64,000 bases of DNA, from positions 4,504,001-4,568,000 of the forward strand of contig NZ_CP080524.1 of assembly GCF_024746795.1 (NCBI RefSeq), read 5' to 3'. The position numbers and the translations under genes were made by a program. The notes under the pieces were generated by a model, which saw nothing but the letters and a program-made list of their open reading frames with translations, was not told the origin of the DNA and searched no databases. Positions 47,524-55,425 of the stretch are shown here, one piece after another; positions within the stretch are counted from its first letter, which is position 1, and every line of letters starts with the position of its first letter. This stretch comes from Mesorhizobium sp. AR10. GTDB lineage: Bacteria; Pseudomonadota; Alphaproteobacteria; Rhizobiales; Rhizobiaceae.

Positions 47524-47720
47524 CCAACGTCATAGTGCCCCGAGAAATCATCGTCGAACGTGTAGTGCGTCCCGAAGGCTGGTTTCTCGTCATCATGGAG
47601 GACGGCGCCGGGAACGAGTTGTACAGCGGCGTGTGGGAGTGCCGGGAACTGGCCTTGGCCGATGCGGAGGACCTGAAACGGACCTACGGCCCTGCCGTCA
47701 TCCGGGAGGCCACGCGATGA
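47520..47720 (+). CDS. Small protein of unknown function (66 aa)
   Basis: MTNVIVPREIIVERVVRPEGW then a beta-strand-rich body (FLVIMEDGAGNELYSGVWE) and a helix (LALADAEDLKRTY). ATGA overlaps at both ends couple it into the cassette. No family recognised. Confidence 0.6.
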   Translation: MTNVIVPREIIVERVVRPEGWFLVIMEDGAGNELYSGVWECRELALADAEDLKRTYGPAVIREATR

Positions 47721-48454
47721 CCGTGCTGACGGTTGAGGACGGCGACAATCGCTTTGCGCTATTGTGGCAACGATCTTTTTTCGACTCCGACTTGCCGAGG
47801 ACAACCAAATTGGCCCTCGCTGGCTTGGTCACGTACATGGACCCCGATGGGAGCAATTGCTTCCCCTCGATACAGGCGCTCGCCGACCGCTGTTCACTCA
47901 CCAAGGCCGGCGCGCTGCCGCACCTCCATCTGGCACGGGATCGCGGATTTCTCCTGATCATCGAGACGGAAGATCCGCGCGGCAAGGGGTGGCGCCGGCA
48001 TAGCTACAAGCCGATTATCCCAGATATGGTGGTCAACGGCGTTGACTACGATGGGTCGAACGATGGGCAGATGGTGGTCAACGGCGTCGACTACGATGGG
48101 TCGATGGTGGTCAACGGCGTTGGCGGGGTGGTCAACGGCGTTGGCGGGGTGGTCAACGGCGTTGACCCTACCTATCCCATTACCTACCCCAAAAACCTTT
48201 CCCCCCTTACCCCCACGGGGGAACAGGAAGTGGGGGAGGAAAAATCTGATTGGGATTCTGGGAAGAAAGGACGACCAGCATTCAAAATGTACCCAGGGAC
48301 TCCCGGCTTCGATCGGTGGTGCGGGTACTACAGGGCTTGCGGCAATGAAGATCGAGTGTCCGAAGCGGTCAGGCTCGGTTACGTCGCTGGGACCACCACA
48401 TATCCTCCCACGGTCGGCGCCGGGCAGCAGAGCAATCGAGAGGCATCAGCATGA
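47717..48454 (+). CDS. Helix-turn-helix protein with internal VVNGV repeat
   Basis: 245 residues. The N-terminal 100 residues form a winged-HTH domain (TKLALAGLVTYMDPDGSN then PSIQALADRCSLTKAGALPHL) like the replication/regulatory HTH proteins of mobile elements. A tandem repeat follows, with five copies of VVNGV in about 45 residues, then a Pro/Thr-rich linker and a short C-terminal helical domain. It is ATGA-coupled before and after. Repeats of this type vary between related elements. Confidence 0.7.
   Translation: MTVLTVEDGDNRFALLWQRSFFDSDLPRTTKLALAGLVTYMDPDGSNCFPSIQALADRCSLTKAGALPHLHLARDRGFLLIIETEDPRGKGWRRHSYKPIIPDMVVNGVDYDGSNDGQMVVNGVDYDGSMVVNGVGGVVNGVGGVVNGVDPTYPITYPKNLSPLTPTGEQEVGEEKSDWDSGKKGRPAFKMYPGTPGFDRWCGYYRACGNEDRVSEAVRLGYVAGTTTYPPTVGAGQQSNREASA
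48026..48166 (+). repeat. Tandem repeat inside the HTH gene
   Basis: Five near-identical units around GGTGGTCAACGGCGTTG, in two long forms encoding DYDG and then short forms encoding GG. All are in frame. Confidence 0.85.
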
Positions 48455-48738
48455 GCGTCGACGACCTCCCCCTGTTCGCTTGGCGCCCCAAGGTGAAGGT
48501 GCTGGCGTTTCCCCCAGCTCGGCGGGCAAGGCTCGTCAGGATCACGGCGGTACGGCTCCTGACCGAGGAAGATGGGGAAGCGCAGGCCGAGGCTATGAAA
48601 ACAGTAGGTCGGGATCTCTCGGCCGCTGGCCTCTCGGATGCCGAGGCTTGGCCGTACCTCTGGGATTTGCACAAAGCCATTCAGGCCGAAATCGGACGCC
48701 TGGCTGGCTGGGACAAGCCGCATCGAGGCCGGAGATGA
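48451..48738 (+). CDS. DUF6074 family protein
   Basis: 95 residues. LPLFAWRPKVKVLAFPPARRARLVR followed by a helical middle (EAMKTVGRDLSAAGLSD) and ending GWDKPHRGRR. This fits DUF6074, which occurs in rhizobial phage and island clusters. ATGA overlap with the HTH gene. Function unknown. Confidence 0.65.
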   Translation: MSVDDLPLFAWRPKVKVLAFPPARRARLVRITAVRLLTEEDGEAQAEAMKTVGRDLSAAGLSDAEAWPYLWDLHKAIQAEIGRLAGWDKPHRGRR

Positions 48739-48753
48739 ACCAGGAACACAGGC

Positions 48754-48801
48754 TTACCGGCCACGGTGGCCTCTAAGTCAGGGTTACCGGCCACAGTGGC
48801 C
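48754..48801. repeat. Two 18-base palindrome-containing repeats
   Basis: TTACCGGCCACGGTGGCC (48754-48771) and TTACCGGCCACAGTGGCC (48784-48801) lie 30 bases apart. Each includes an inverted GGCCAC-N-GTGGCC. They immediately follow the DUF6074 gene and may be operators of a phage-type regulator. Confidence 0.5.
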
Positions 48802-48880
48802 GCTATGAGACCATGAAGTCGGGACCGAGATGCTTCGACATACCGCCGCGCCCGCGAGCGGGTGACCCCCAGGCTCGACG

Positions 48881-49078
48881 TGGATCAAGGACCGCATCGA
48901 TCAGTATGGCTTTGCCGAAAATGTGGATTATGTGCTTTTCCCCGAAATCGGGGAACAAGTATTTCAATGGGTTAGGCCCGGATGATGTACGCCATCAGCA
49001 TCGACATGGCCAAAGAGCTTTCGATGGTCGAGCGCAACGAACAAGGCAAGCGTCGCGCCCGTACAGCGGTTTCTCGCA
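48881..49078 (+). pseudogene. Remnant of an AntA/AntB-type phage antirepressor
   Basis: Frame 1 reads WIKDRIDQYGFAENVDYVLF and stops at 48982; the next frame continues SIDMAKELSMVERNEQGKRA. Both are parts of the conserved AntA domain, in which WIKDRI and AKELSMVERNEKGK occur about 30-40 residues apart. The start and C-terminus are absent and at least one frameshift is present. Flanking 48802-48880 and 49079-49305 hold no supported gene. Confidence 0.6.
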
Positions 49079-49305
49079 CCCCCGGCCTTCACTCACTACC
49101 CGCGAAGCCTCCGCGCGCGCCCTGCCCCCGCCCCGCCTCGAACAGATAGGTTTCGAGGTGTGCCATCCCCTCAATTTCAGGGAAGACTAGCCGCGATCTG
49201 ATCGCGATGCCACAGGCTCTGGACCGGCGATCGTCGAGACCTATGTGCGCCGCGCAGATCGGTATAATGATCACGCGGGAGACGGGTTCGTGTAGGAGGG
49301 CAACA

Positions 49306-50613
49306 ATGGCTATCGAGCTTCATGAGAGCGTGCAGCGCAAATTGCGACCTGCTTTAGCCGATGGGCTCAAGGCAGTCAGGATAAACAACCGGAAGTTTAT
49401 CGACTACAGTTCAACCTATCATCTTGACGACATCGACAAGATTCTACCTCAAGGGCAGGTGCAGAAATCCGTCGCTAGTATGTTGGGCGAGCCGAAGATT
49501 TCGGATTTTGCTCTCGACCATGTCAGCCGAACTCTCTTCCCAAATGAATATGACCCGGATTCGAAGGCTGTCCCGCTGCAAGAACTTTTGCCGCCTGAAA
49601 CCATCAGCGGGCTGGCTAACGAGGTCGTGGACGACTTGGCGCGCCTTCCGCACAATTACATTATTTCAATATCGCTGCCGGCTACGTTCGGAGACGGCGT
49701 GAAGTCGTCCGGTTTCGAAGGTAATGCATCTGGATTACCAAACGCCCCCAGGCTCGCAAAGGTCGACAAGAACTTTCAATCTGTTTTCAAGCTTAGAAGC
49801 GAGCTTGAACCGCAGGGCTTGCTATCCCTGATGAACGGGGAACCCAGGAATTTCATCGACGATGCCATATGTCTGCAATTCTCAATGTCCGGATACGTTG
49901 ACAGACACGGAACCAGCCTAACTGCGTCGCATGCTCTGGACACGATTCGAAGTTTCTTTGGAATTGGCTTGGCACTCGCCACCTTCATCCTTGAAGGCTC
50001 CTTCAGCTCTTGGTGGGCTCCGAGCCAGCGTGTGGTGGTCCACCGGATATTGGATGACGGCACTCTATACCACGATACCAATTTTGAGATATCCCGCGAA
50101 GTTTCCGACTTGATTAGCCGCATCCGCTTAATGTCGGACGGCGTAAATCCGCCTTCGGAAAAAGCCCTTAACTGGTCATTGGCTCAGATCACCAGGGTAT
50201 GGGAATCCGGAAGTCGGGCTGATCAAATTCGGCGCTCAGCAAGTTGGCATTTCGATAGCTATGCTGGGTCAAACCAACTCCTATCGTTCATTCAGGCTAT
50301 GACAGTTGTGGAAATCTTGGTTGGCGAGCAGGACCCTGATGAGAAAGGCATCGGGCTAACGAAGCTGCTGAGCAATCGCTGCGCATATCTATTGGGGGCA
50401 ACGCGAGATGAGCGGGACGCCCTATTAAGAAGATTTTCTGAAATTTATCGTGTTCGCTCCCAGATCGTTCATGTTGGGAAAAGTCGCTTGATAGGCTCAG
50501 AAGAGCGAATGCTTTTCGAACTGAGATCCATCTGCCGACGCCTTATCTGGAAGGAGATAGAAATGCTTCGAAGCCCTAACGAGAGAATTGCCAGGGCACT
50601 GATCGGCGGCTGA
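49306..50613 (+). CDS. Orphan Apea-like HEPN domain protein
   Basis: 435 residues, AGGAGGG before the ATG. The first 300 residues are not recognised. The C-terminus is an Apea-like HEPN domain: QAMTVVEILVGEQDPDEK, then LSNRCAYLLGATRDERDALL and FSEIYRVRSQIVHVGKSRL, which holds the R-x4-H (RSQIVH) catalytic motif of HEPN RNases. Such proteins are often found in anti-phage or toxin systems. The gene is AT-richer than the core genes. It has no partner recognised upstream; downstream is the IS-split HEPN-like gene. Confidence 0.7.
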   Translation: MAIELHESVQRKLRPALADGLKAVRINNRKFIDYSSTYHLDDIDKILPQGQVQKSVASMLGEPKISDFALDHVSRTLFPNEYDPDSKAVPLQELLPPETISGLANEVVDDLARLPHNYIISISLPATFGDGVKSSGFEGNASGLPNAPRLAKVDKNFQSVFKLRSELEPQGLLSLMNGEPRNFIDDAICLQFSMSGYVDRHGTSLTASHALDTIRSFFGIGLALATFILEGSFSSWWAPSQRVVVHRILDDGTLYHDTNFEISREVSDLISRIRLMSDGVNPPSEKALNWSLAQITRVWESGSRADQIRRSASWHFDSYAGSNQLLSFIQAMTVVEILVGEQDPDEKGIGLTKLLSNRCAYLLGATRDERDALLRRFSEIYRVRSQIVHVGKSRLIGSEERMLFELRSICRRLIWKEIEMLRSPNERIARALIGG

Positions 50614-50902
50614 CATCGACATCGATGGTTATCGATAATCGTTCTTCGCTACCTGGGCCTCCCTATAAAAAAGCCCCTAAAACATTTTGAGCAGGCGGAG
50701 GTCGAGTTTTGTGATGACGAAAGGCGATCTCGCTACTCCTACGATCGAGCAGCTTGCTAAGATGGCTCCCGAGTTGAACGATTGGACATCTATGGCCGCT
50801 CGCGCATACGGCATCTAAGAGGTGGCTCGGCAAAATTGGACAGGGTGATAAGTGGAATTTCTGCCTGAGATCGGCATGAGTGCCGGAACAGGAGAATCAC
50901 GA

Positions 50903-51208
50903 ATGAGCAGACGACCACGCCGGAACCACAGCCCGGCTTTCAAGGCGAAAGTTGCGCTTGCGGCGATCAAGGGAGAAAAGACGCTGGCCGAGCTGGCGCA
51001 GCAATATGATGTGCATGCGAACCAGATCACGGATTGGAGAAAGCAGCTTCTGGACGGGGCCTCGAACGTGTTTGGCGCGGCGGAGAAATCGGAGCCGACG
51101 GTGGACATAAAGGCCCTCCATGCCAAGATCGGAGAGCTGACGCTGGCCAATGATTTTTTAGGCTCGGCGCTCGGCAAGGCCGGCTGGTCGGGGAGCGCAA
51201 GACGATGA
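50903..51208 (+). CDS. IS3-family transposase OrfA
   Basis: 101 residues from MSRRPRRNHSPAFKAKVALA, with GGAG upstream. HTH of the IS3 OrfA type (TLAELAQQYDVHANQITDWRKQLL) and a leucine-zipper-like end (LHAKIGELTLANDFL). It overlaps orfB by ATGA. Confidence 0.92.
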   Translation: MSRRPRRNHSPAFKAKVALAAIKGEKTLAELAQQYDVHANQITDWRKQLLDGASNVFGAAEKSEPTVDIKALHAKIGELTLANDFLGSALGKAGWSGSARR

Positions 51209-52032
51209 TCGACCGGGAACATGAACTGCCGATTGCCAAGCAGGCGGCCGAACTGGGGATCAGCCGCGGCAGCGTCTACTCCCTACCCAAGCCGACATCG
51301 GCGGCAGACCTGAAGCTGATGCGGCGCATCGACGAATTGCACCTGGATTACCCGTTCGCGGGCAGCCGCATGTTGCAGAAGCTTTTGAAGCGCGAAGGCT
51401 ATGAGACGGGTCGCCTGCATGTGCGCACCTTGATGAAGCGCATGGGTATCGAGGCGCTCTACCGCAAGCCGCGCACTTCGAAGCCGGGCGACGGGCACAA
51501 GATCTATCCGTATTTGCTGGGCAAGCTGGCGGTGACGCGGCCCAACCAGGTCTGGGCGACGGACCTGACCTATATCCCGATGGCCCGCGGCTTCTGCTAC
51601 CTGGTTGCTGTCGTCGACTGGTTCACGCGCAAGGTACTGAGCTGGCGGCTGTCGATCACCATGGATGCGGCGTTTTGCATTGAAGCCCTCGAGGAGGCGC
51701 TGGCGACATACGGCAAGCCCGAGATCTTCAACTCCGATCAGGGCAGCCAGTTCACCAGCCATGACTTCACCAAGGTCCTGCTCGACCGGGAGATCAGGAT
51801 CAGCATGGATGGCAAGGGCGCCTGGCGCGACAACGTCTTCGTCGAGCGTCTCTGGCGGTCGGTGAAATATGAGGAGGTCTATCTCAAGGCCTATAACAGC
51901 GTTCGCGAAGGGCGGGCGTCGATCGGAAAATATCTCGATTTCTACAATCGGCGACGTCCGCATTCCAGCCTTGACGGCAGAGCGCCAGATGAGGCCTACT
52001 TCACCCCGCTACCGCTTCCCGAGGCGGCCTAA
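51205..52032 (+). CDS. IS3-family transposase OrfB (DDE integrase core)
   Basis: 275 residues. HTH_21 segment PFAGSRMLQKLLKREG, then the rve core: first Asp in VWATDLTYIP, second in FNSDQGSQFTS, Glu in NVFVERLWRSVKYEEVYL, and the closing FYNRRRPHSSLDG. The catalytic residues are intact. The ATG lies in the orfA stop, so it is coupled to, or fused by frameshift with, OrfA. Confidence 0.93.
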   Translation: MIDREHELPIAKQAAELGISRGSVYSLPKPTSAADLKLMRRIDELHLDYPFAGSRMLQKLLKREGYETGRLHVRTLMKRMGIEALYRKPRTSKPGDGHKIYPYLLGKLAVTRPNQVWATDLTYIPMARGFCYLVAVVDWFTRKVLSWRLSITMDAAFCIEALEEALATYGKPEIFNSDQGSQFTSHDFTKVLLDREIRISMDGKGAWRDNVFVERLWRSVKYEEVYLKAYNSVREGRASIGKYLDFYNRRRPHSSLDGRAPDEAYFTPLPLPEAA

Positions 52033-52656
52033 CCAGAGGCAGTGTTCCACTTATAAATCGGGAATTCCTGTCCAAACAAACCGAGCCACCTCTCTATGCC
52101 GGCGTGAACGAAGCTCTGAAGGTCACGCGTGGCAAAAGCGCTATCGCTAAGAATCGCGCCGAGGAAGTCCGCCAAGAAATGATCATGATGACGCTGATCC
52201 GGCTCTTCGCGGTGATGGATCGGAAATCGGAAGTCTCGCTGCAATCCGCACACCGATACATCAAACTGCCGACGGCATTGGCCGAGATTGCTAGGCGTTA
52301 CTCAGGCGGCCAGGATCCATTACCCAGCGCACTGGCGACATGTTCAACAGCACGGACCAAGTTCCTATCGGTTTATGGCCGAGTCGACTTCGCAGCGTTC
52401 AGAAGAATTCAGTCGTTCCGAAACGGCCAAATCGCACACATAGCCTGGCCCGATGCTGAAAAAGCCAAAGTCACCTATTCTGAGGTGGAAATGGTGGTCC
52501 GCGCATGCTGCGAGATGGCGGGTCAACTGACGCTTATGATCTCCGGCAATAACGATGAGCCCGAGGAGCATCTAAACGAGGCGCGCCACGACGCCTATGA
52601 GTTCTGGCTCGCGGCAATTGCGGCTGATGCTGAAGGGCGCCTTTGATGGGCCTTCT

Positions 52657-53043
52657 ATGAAAGCGCCGAAGAAACTCCCCAAAACCCCCACGCTGCAGGC
52701 CGAGGCCACGCTGCGCACTATCGCCGACGGCTTGGCAGACCGGGTCGAGTATGTTCGGCGAGTGCTCGGGCAGATGACCGGGTTCGGCGGTGAGGTCCAG
52801 GTCCGTATTGGCGTCCGGAGCAACCCCAAGTACCCCGACTATATCGTCGAGATGCTCTTCTTCGAGGATGACGACCCCGATCACCCGGCCGGCTCGGCTA
52901 TCATGAACATCTACAACGGCAGGACGCATCAGTACTACGACTTTGACGATGATGGCTTGGACGCTTCGAGAAACTGGTCGACGGTCGGAATGACTTTCTC
53001 AGAGGTCCAAGCCCTAATAGGGGAACTCCGTTACACTGCTTAG
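52657..53043 (+). CDS. Protein of unknown function (128 aa)
   Basis: Basic start (MKAPKKLPKTPTLQAEA), then a helix (TLRTIADGLADRVEYVRRVL), beta strands rich in aromatic and acidic residues (IVEMLFFEDDDPDHPAG, GRTHQYYDFDDDG), and a final helix. The start is uncertain (52627 is also in frame). Starts 10 bases after the HEPN-like gene, so it may belong to the same unit. No family recognised. Confidence 0.5.
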   Translation: MKAPKKLPKTPTLQAEATLRTIADGLADRVEYVRRVLGQMTGFGGEVQVRIGVRSNPKYPDYIVEMLFFEDDDPDHPAGSAIMNIYNGRTHQYYDFDDDGLDASRNWSTVGMTFSEVQALIGELRYTA

Positions 53044-53279
53044 GTTCCGGCGGGCGGGTCGTCCACCGCCGCCTCATCGACCTCCGCTTCCATCTGGTCG
53101 CTGACGGGCTTGGCCTTGCTCGCACCGGCCACGGGCACGCCATCGAAGCCCTGCAGCCAGGCGTCGGCAAGTTCCTGCCAATATTCGGGGACGGCGCGTT
53201 CGTTGCCATCCTTGCGCGCCTGGGCGCCATACATCCAGGCATAGCCAACCCGCTCTTGATCTTTCTTAGCCACTGCCAT
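53040..53279 (-). CDS. Small protein of unknown function (79 aa)
   Basis: MAVAKKDQERVGYAWMYGAQ, then ERAVPEYWQELADAWLQGFD and an acidic tail with PVSDQMEAEVDEAAVDDPP. GAGGTCGATG before the start. It overlaps the ligase-tail remnant slightly and is convergent with the 52657 gene. No family recognised. Confidence 0.55.
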   Translation of the reverse strand: MAVAKKDQERVGYAWMYGAQARKDGNERAVPEYWQELADAWLQGFDGVPVAGASKAKPVSDQMEAEVDEAAVDDPPAGT

Positions 53280-53487
53280 CATCGACCTCGCGAAAATCCT
53301 GCAGCGAAGCGTGCCGCAAATCCTCCTCACCGCGCAAGTGTTTAACCCGTCCGATCAGCCCTGGCTTGACCCATTGGGTCGCCGGCCGCTTCGAGCCCTT
53401 CGGCGCCGGCGCGGCGTGGGCCTGCACTCGCTTCCATAACCGTTCCCGGATGGAACGGTTTGCGGTGATAAAGGCCGCGATCGACAA
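53266..53487 (-). pseudogene. Remnant of an ATP-dependent DNA ligase C-terminus
   Basis: About 50 residues, PATQWVKPGLIGRVKHLRG then EEDLRHASLQDF, resemble the OB-fold end of ATP-dependent DNA ligases (W-V-x-P-x-L-x-x-x-V, then L-R-H-x-S/T). No adenylation domain is present upstream. A second, more degraded copy of the same tail is at 57399-57475. Assignment by motif only. Confidence 0.4.
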
Positions 53488-53586
53488 TCCTGCTCGCCGT
53501 CGAGCCGGACCTGGGGCTGCATAGTTTTATGCGACACCACAGACAGGCGCTTCGCAGCGTGAAACCGTTCCATGCCGGGAACGGTT
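53438..53586. promoter_or_regulatory. Two inverted repeats AACCGTTCC/GGAACGGTT
   Basis: Copy 1: AACCGTTCC-N5-GGAACGGTT (53438-53460), inside the ligase remnant. Copy 2: AACCGTTCC-N6-GGAACGGTT (53563-53586). Two identical 9-base palindromes 125 bases apart suggest a dedicated DNA-binding protein. The binder is not known. Confidence 0.5.
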
Positions 53587-53640
53587 TTCAGTCTGGTCAC
53601 CAGCCGCGACCTCGAGCACATTTCGCTGCGCCATTTGGAC

Positions 53641-53704
53641 CTACCGGTCAATTTGACCGGTAGTGATCCGACTACCGGTCAAATTGCTCGCGCCTACCGG
53701 TCAA
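53641..53704. repeat. Cluster of four CTACCGGTCAA repeats
   Basis: Direct copies start at 53641, 53672 and 53694, with an inverted copy at 53653-53663 that makes the first pair a near-perfect 23-base palindrome. An AT-rich stretch follows (53720-53780). This recalls iterons or a multi-site operator. The 53488-53891 interval has no other supported gene. Confidence 0.6.
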
Positions 53705-53891
53705 GGCGACACCCAGATAACTCATTATTTCACGCGTTCTGTGCATAATCCTTTATTATCAATTGATTTTTATGCCGATTAGCCCTCTATGTCAGTGCAA
53801 AGTCAGCATCCGCGCAATCATAACTTGGACGCTGAGAGCGCCTCGCGCGCGCCTGTGAGTGTCGCGAAATGTCGTGAAATTGGAGAATGTG

Positions 53892-54323
53892 ATGGCGAAG
53901 AGAGGCCGGCGACCGAAGCTCACAATCGCGAGAGCAAAACAAGCCCTCGAGCAGGCCGGCGGTATCCGAACGATCGCCGCCGAAAAACTGGCCGTTCATC
54001 GCTCCACCTTGCATACGTTCCTGGTAAGGCATCCTGCCCTGCAGGCATTCGCAGACGAGGTCGAAGAGGTCTTGAAGGACGTCGCTGAGACCCGGATCAT
54101 CCAGGCGATCCGCGCTGGCGAGATGAGCACGGTCCGCTGGTATGCCGAGATGAAGATGAAGGATCGCGGCTATGTGCGCCGCGTCGAGCAAACCGGCGCC
54201 GGCGGAGGGCCGGTGGAACACACCCAGAAGATGGACCTGTCCGTGTTGACCGACGAGGAGCTCGAAATCCTCCTCAGGGCGGCCGAGCGGCGGGAAGCCA
54301 AAGCCAATCTGAAAGCGGCTTAG
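53892..54323 (+). CDS. Phage terminase small-subunit-like HTH protein
   Basis: 143 residues from MAKRGRRPKLTIARAKQALE. A Fis-type HTH (GGIRTIAAEKLAVHRSTLHTFLVRHP) is followed by a helical ALQAFADEVEEVLKDVAETR and KDRGYVRR. This resembles homologues of phage terminase small subunits. GGAGAATGTG before the ATG. No large terminase is near, so it may serve as an orphan regulator. Confidence 0.6.
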   Translation: MAKRGRRPKLTIARAKQALEQAGGIRTIAAEKLAVHRSTLHTFLVRHPALQAFADEVEEVLKDVAETRIIQAIRAGEMSTVRWYAEMKMKDRGYVRRVEQTGAGGGPVEHTQKMDLSVLTDEELEILLRAAERREAKANLKAA

Positions 54324-54684
54324 AGCCGAGTAAATTCCCGAAGGAAGGACGAGGCGCGCCCGCGAGAACAGCGCGCGTCAATCATCACCATCGGGGACAA
54401 CCCCACCGTTCCCTGGAGGCTTTCGGACGCCGGCCCCGGCGCCAGGGACCACGAATCGCCGGCATCCGACACCCTGCACAGATCGCGTCGTACGGCGCTC
54501 GCAACTGAACTATCGCAAAGGGATGAAATGTTGCCATTCGTCTCGTGAAGGGAACGAGCAAGTAGCGCCAGCAGCCGACGCTCAGCACCAAGGTCCTGAA
54601 CGTCTCCTATTGGCCGATAGCGGACGGTCCGGTTCTGGAACGAACTAGCCAAAAAGGTGCCATTCCGCTGGTGCTCAACTTCGG
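54324..54684. other. Region without a supported gene
   Basis: A minus-strand frame of 129 codons (54320-54709) exists but has no convincing motif, ribosome binding site or family likeness. It is treated as non-coding or a decayed gene. Confidence 0.4.
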
Positions 54685-55324
54685 TTATTGTCTCCCCGGA
54701 GCATGCCATGGAGATGCCTGAGCACGTGGGAGATGCACTATCGAACGATCAAAGGCGATCTCGCCAAGAGCAATAGACTCTAACGCGGCGCGATTGAGGA
54801 TCGTCAGCGAGCCGTGGTCGTATTGGGTCAGATGCCGCCGTTCCCATTCTCTCAGGCAACGATTCACCTTCGCTCGAGAAGCCGGGACCATTGCCGCGAG
54901 GTCGGTCTGGCGAAATGTGGATGCTCCGAGCTCTATCCACGGTAGCCATGCTGTGCGGCCTCTCTGTCAATCGCAAGAGCGTGCTCGCCAATCGAGTGGA
55001 TAGGGCACTGGCCGCACTGTGGATCACTCGCTCTTGCGCGTCATGCGTTGCTTCGCACAAATACGGGATCACCTTTAGTGCGAGATCGGGGTGTTTGTCG
55101 AAGACCCTAGCCATGAAAGCTACTTCGATTTGCATCAAGTCGCTGTCCACAACTGAAGCAGCGTTCAAGTTACTGCGTCGCGTGACGAACAATCTAGTCA
55201 GGTCGAAAGTGTCACCCGGACCGAGATCGGAGAAGATGAATTCTCGACCGTCCGAAAGTGGAGCGCTAAGCCGAATTTTTCCTTGAATTATGTAGTAAAT
55301 ATAACTTGGCAGAGCCGTCACCAC
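54685..55324 (-). pseudogene. Decayed Crp/Fnr-family regulator
   Basis: The cyclic-nucleotide-binding fold is partly there (IIQGKIRLSAPLSDGREFIF, DLGPGDTFDLTRLF) and continues as the dimer helix. The HTH (STFRQTDLAAMVPASRAKVN, then RCLREWERRH) is in another frame, so there is a shift near 54925-54935. About 40 N-terminal residues are also missing, because the frame runs into the fragment at 55318. Both defects point to a dead gene. Confidence 0.6.
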
Positions 55325-55425
55325 TTGGACTCGAGCAGAGATTGAACGTCCAGCCCTTTGCCATTAAGCTCATATAAGGCCGGCGCCCCGTCGTCCGCCA
55401 AGACCTCGTAGACGCTGCAGCGGCT
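55318..55425 (-). pseudogene. Short 3' gene fragment
   Basis: A 35-codon end of a frame, reading VYEVLADDGAPALYELNGKG and ending LLESKW, directly after the ribbon-helix-helix gene and before the Crp remnant. It has no start codon. It looks like protein but is of unknown family. Confidence 0.35.

Larger units (their letters stand above)
50818..52093 (+). mobile_element. IS3-family insertion sequence, complete (1276 bp)
   Basis: Terminal inverted repeats AGAGGTGGCTCGG (50818-50830) and its exact complement (52081-52093), continuing as an imperfect match to about 40 bases. 3-bp target duplication CTA at 50815-50817 and 52094-52096. Contains orfA and orfB with an intact DDE triad, so it may still be active. 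It interrupts the HEPN-like gene. Confidence 0.92.
50714..52646 (+). pseudogene. AbiU2/HEPN-like gene split by an IS3-family element
   Basis: The 5' part (50714-50817, MTKGDLATPTIEQLAKMAPE onward) and the 3' part (52097-52646) are separated by the insertion. Removing the IS and one copy of the CTA target duplication gives a continuous frame of 217 residues joining RAYGI to YAGVNEALKVTRGKSA. The C-terminal half has FRRIQSFRNGQIAHIAW, with the R-x5-H motif of HEPN proteins and the look of the AbiU2 group. The 3' piece can still be read from a GTG at 52104 (180 residues). Similarity is judged by eye. Confidence 0.65.

Noticed and set aside
48026..48166. Tandem repeat considered as a CRISPR-like array
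   Set aside because: Units are in frame, lack unique spacers of equal length and encode VVNGV; it is a protein repeat.
53641..53704. CTACCGGTCAA cluster considered as a CRISPR array
   Set aside because: Repeats are 11 bases with uneven 10-20 base gaps and one is inverted.
54320..54709. Minus-strand frame of 129 codons
   Set aside because: No recognisable motif and no start signal; it lies after a decayed regulator.
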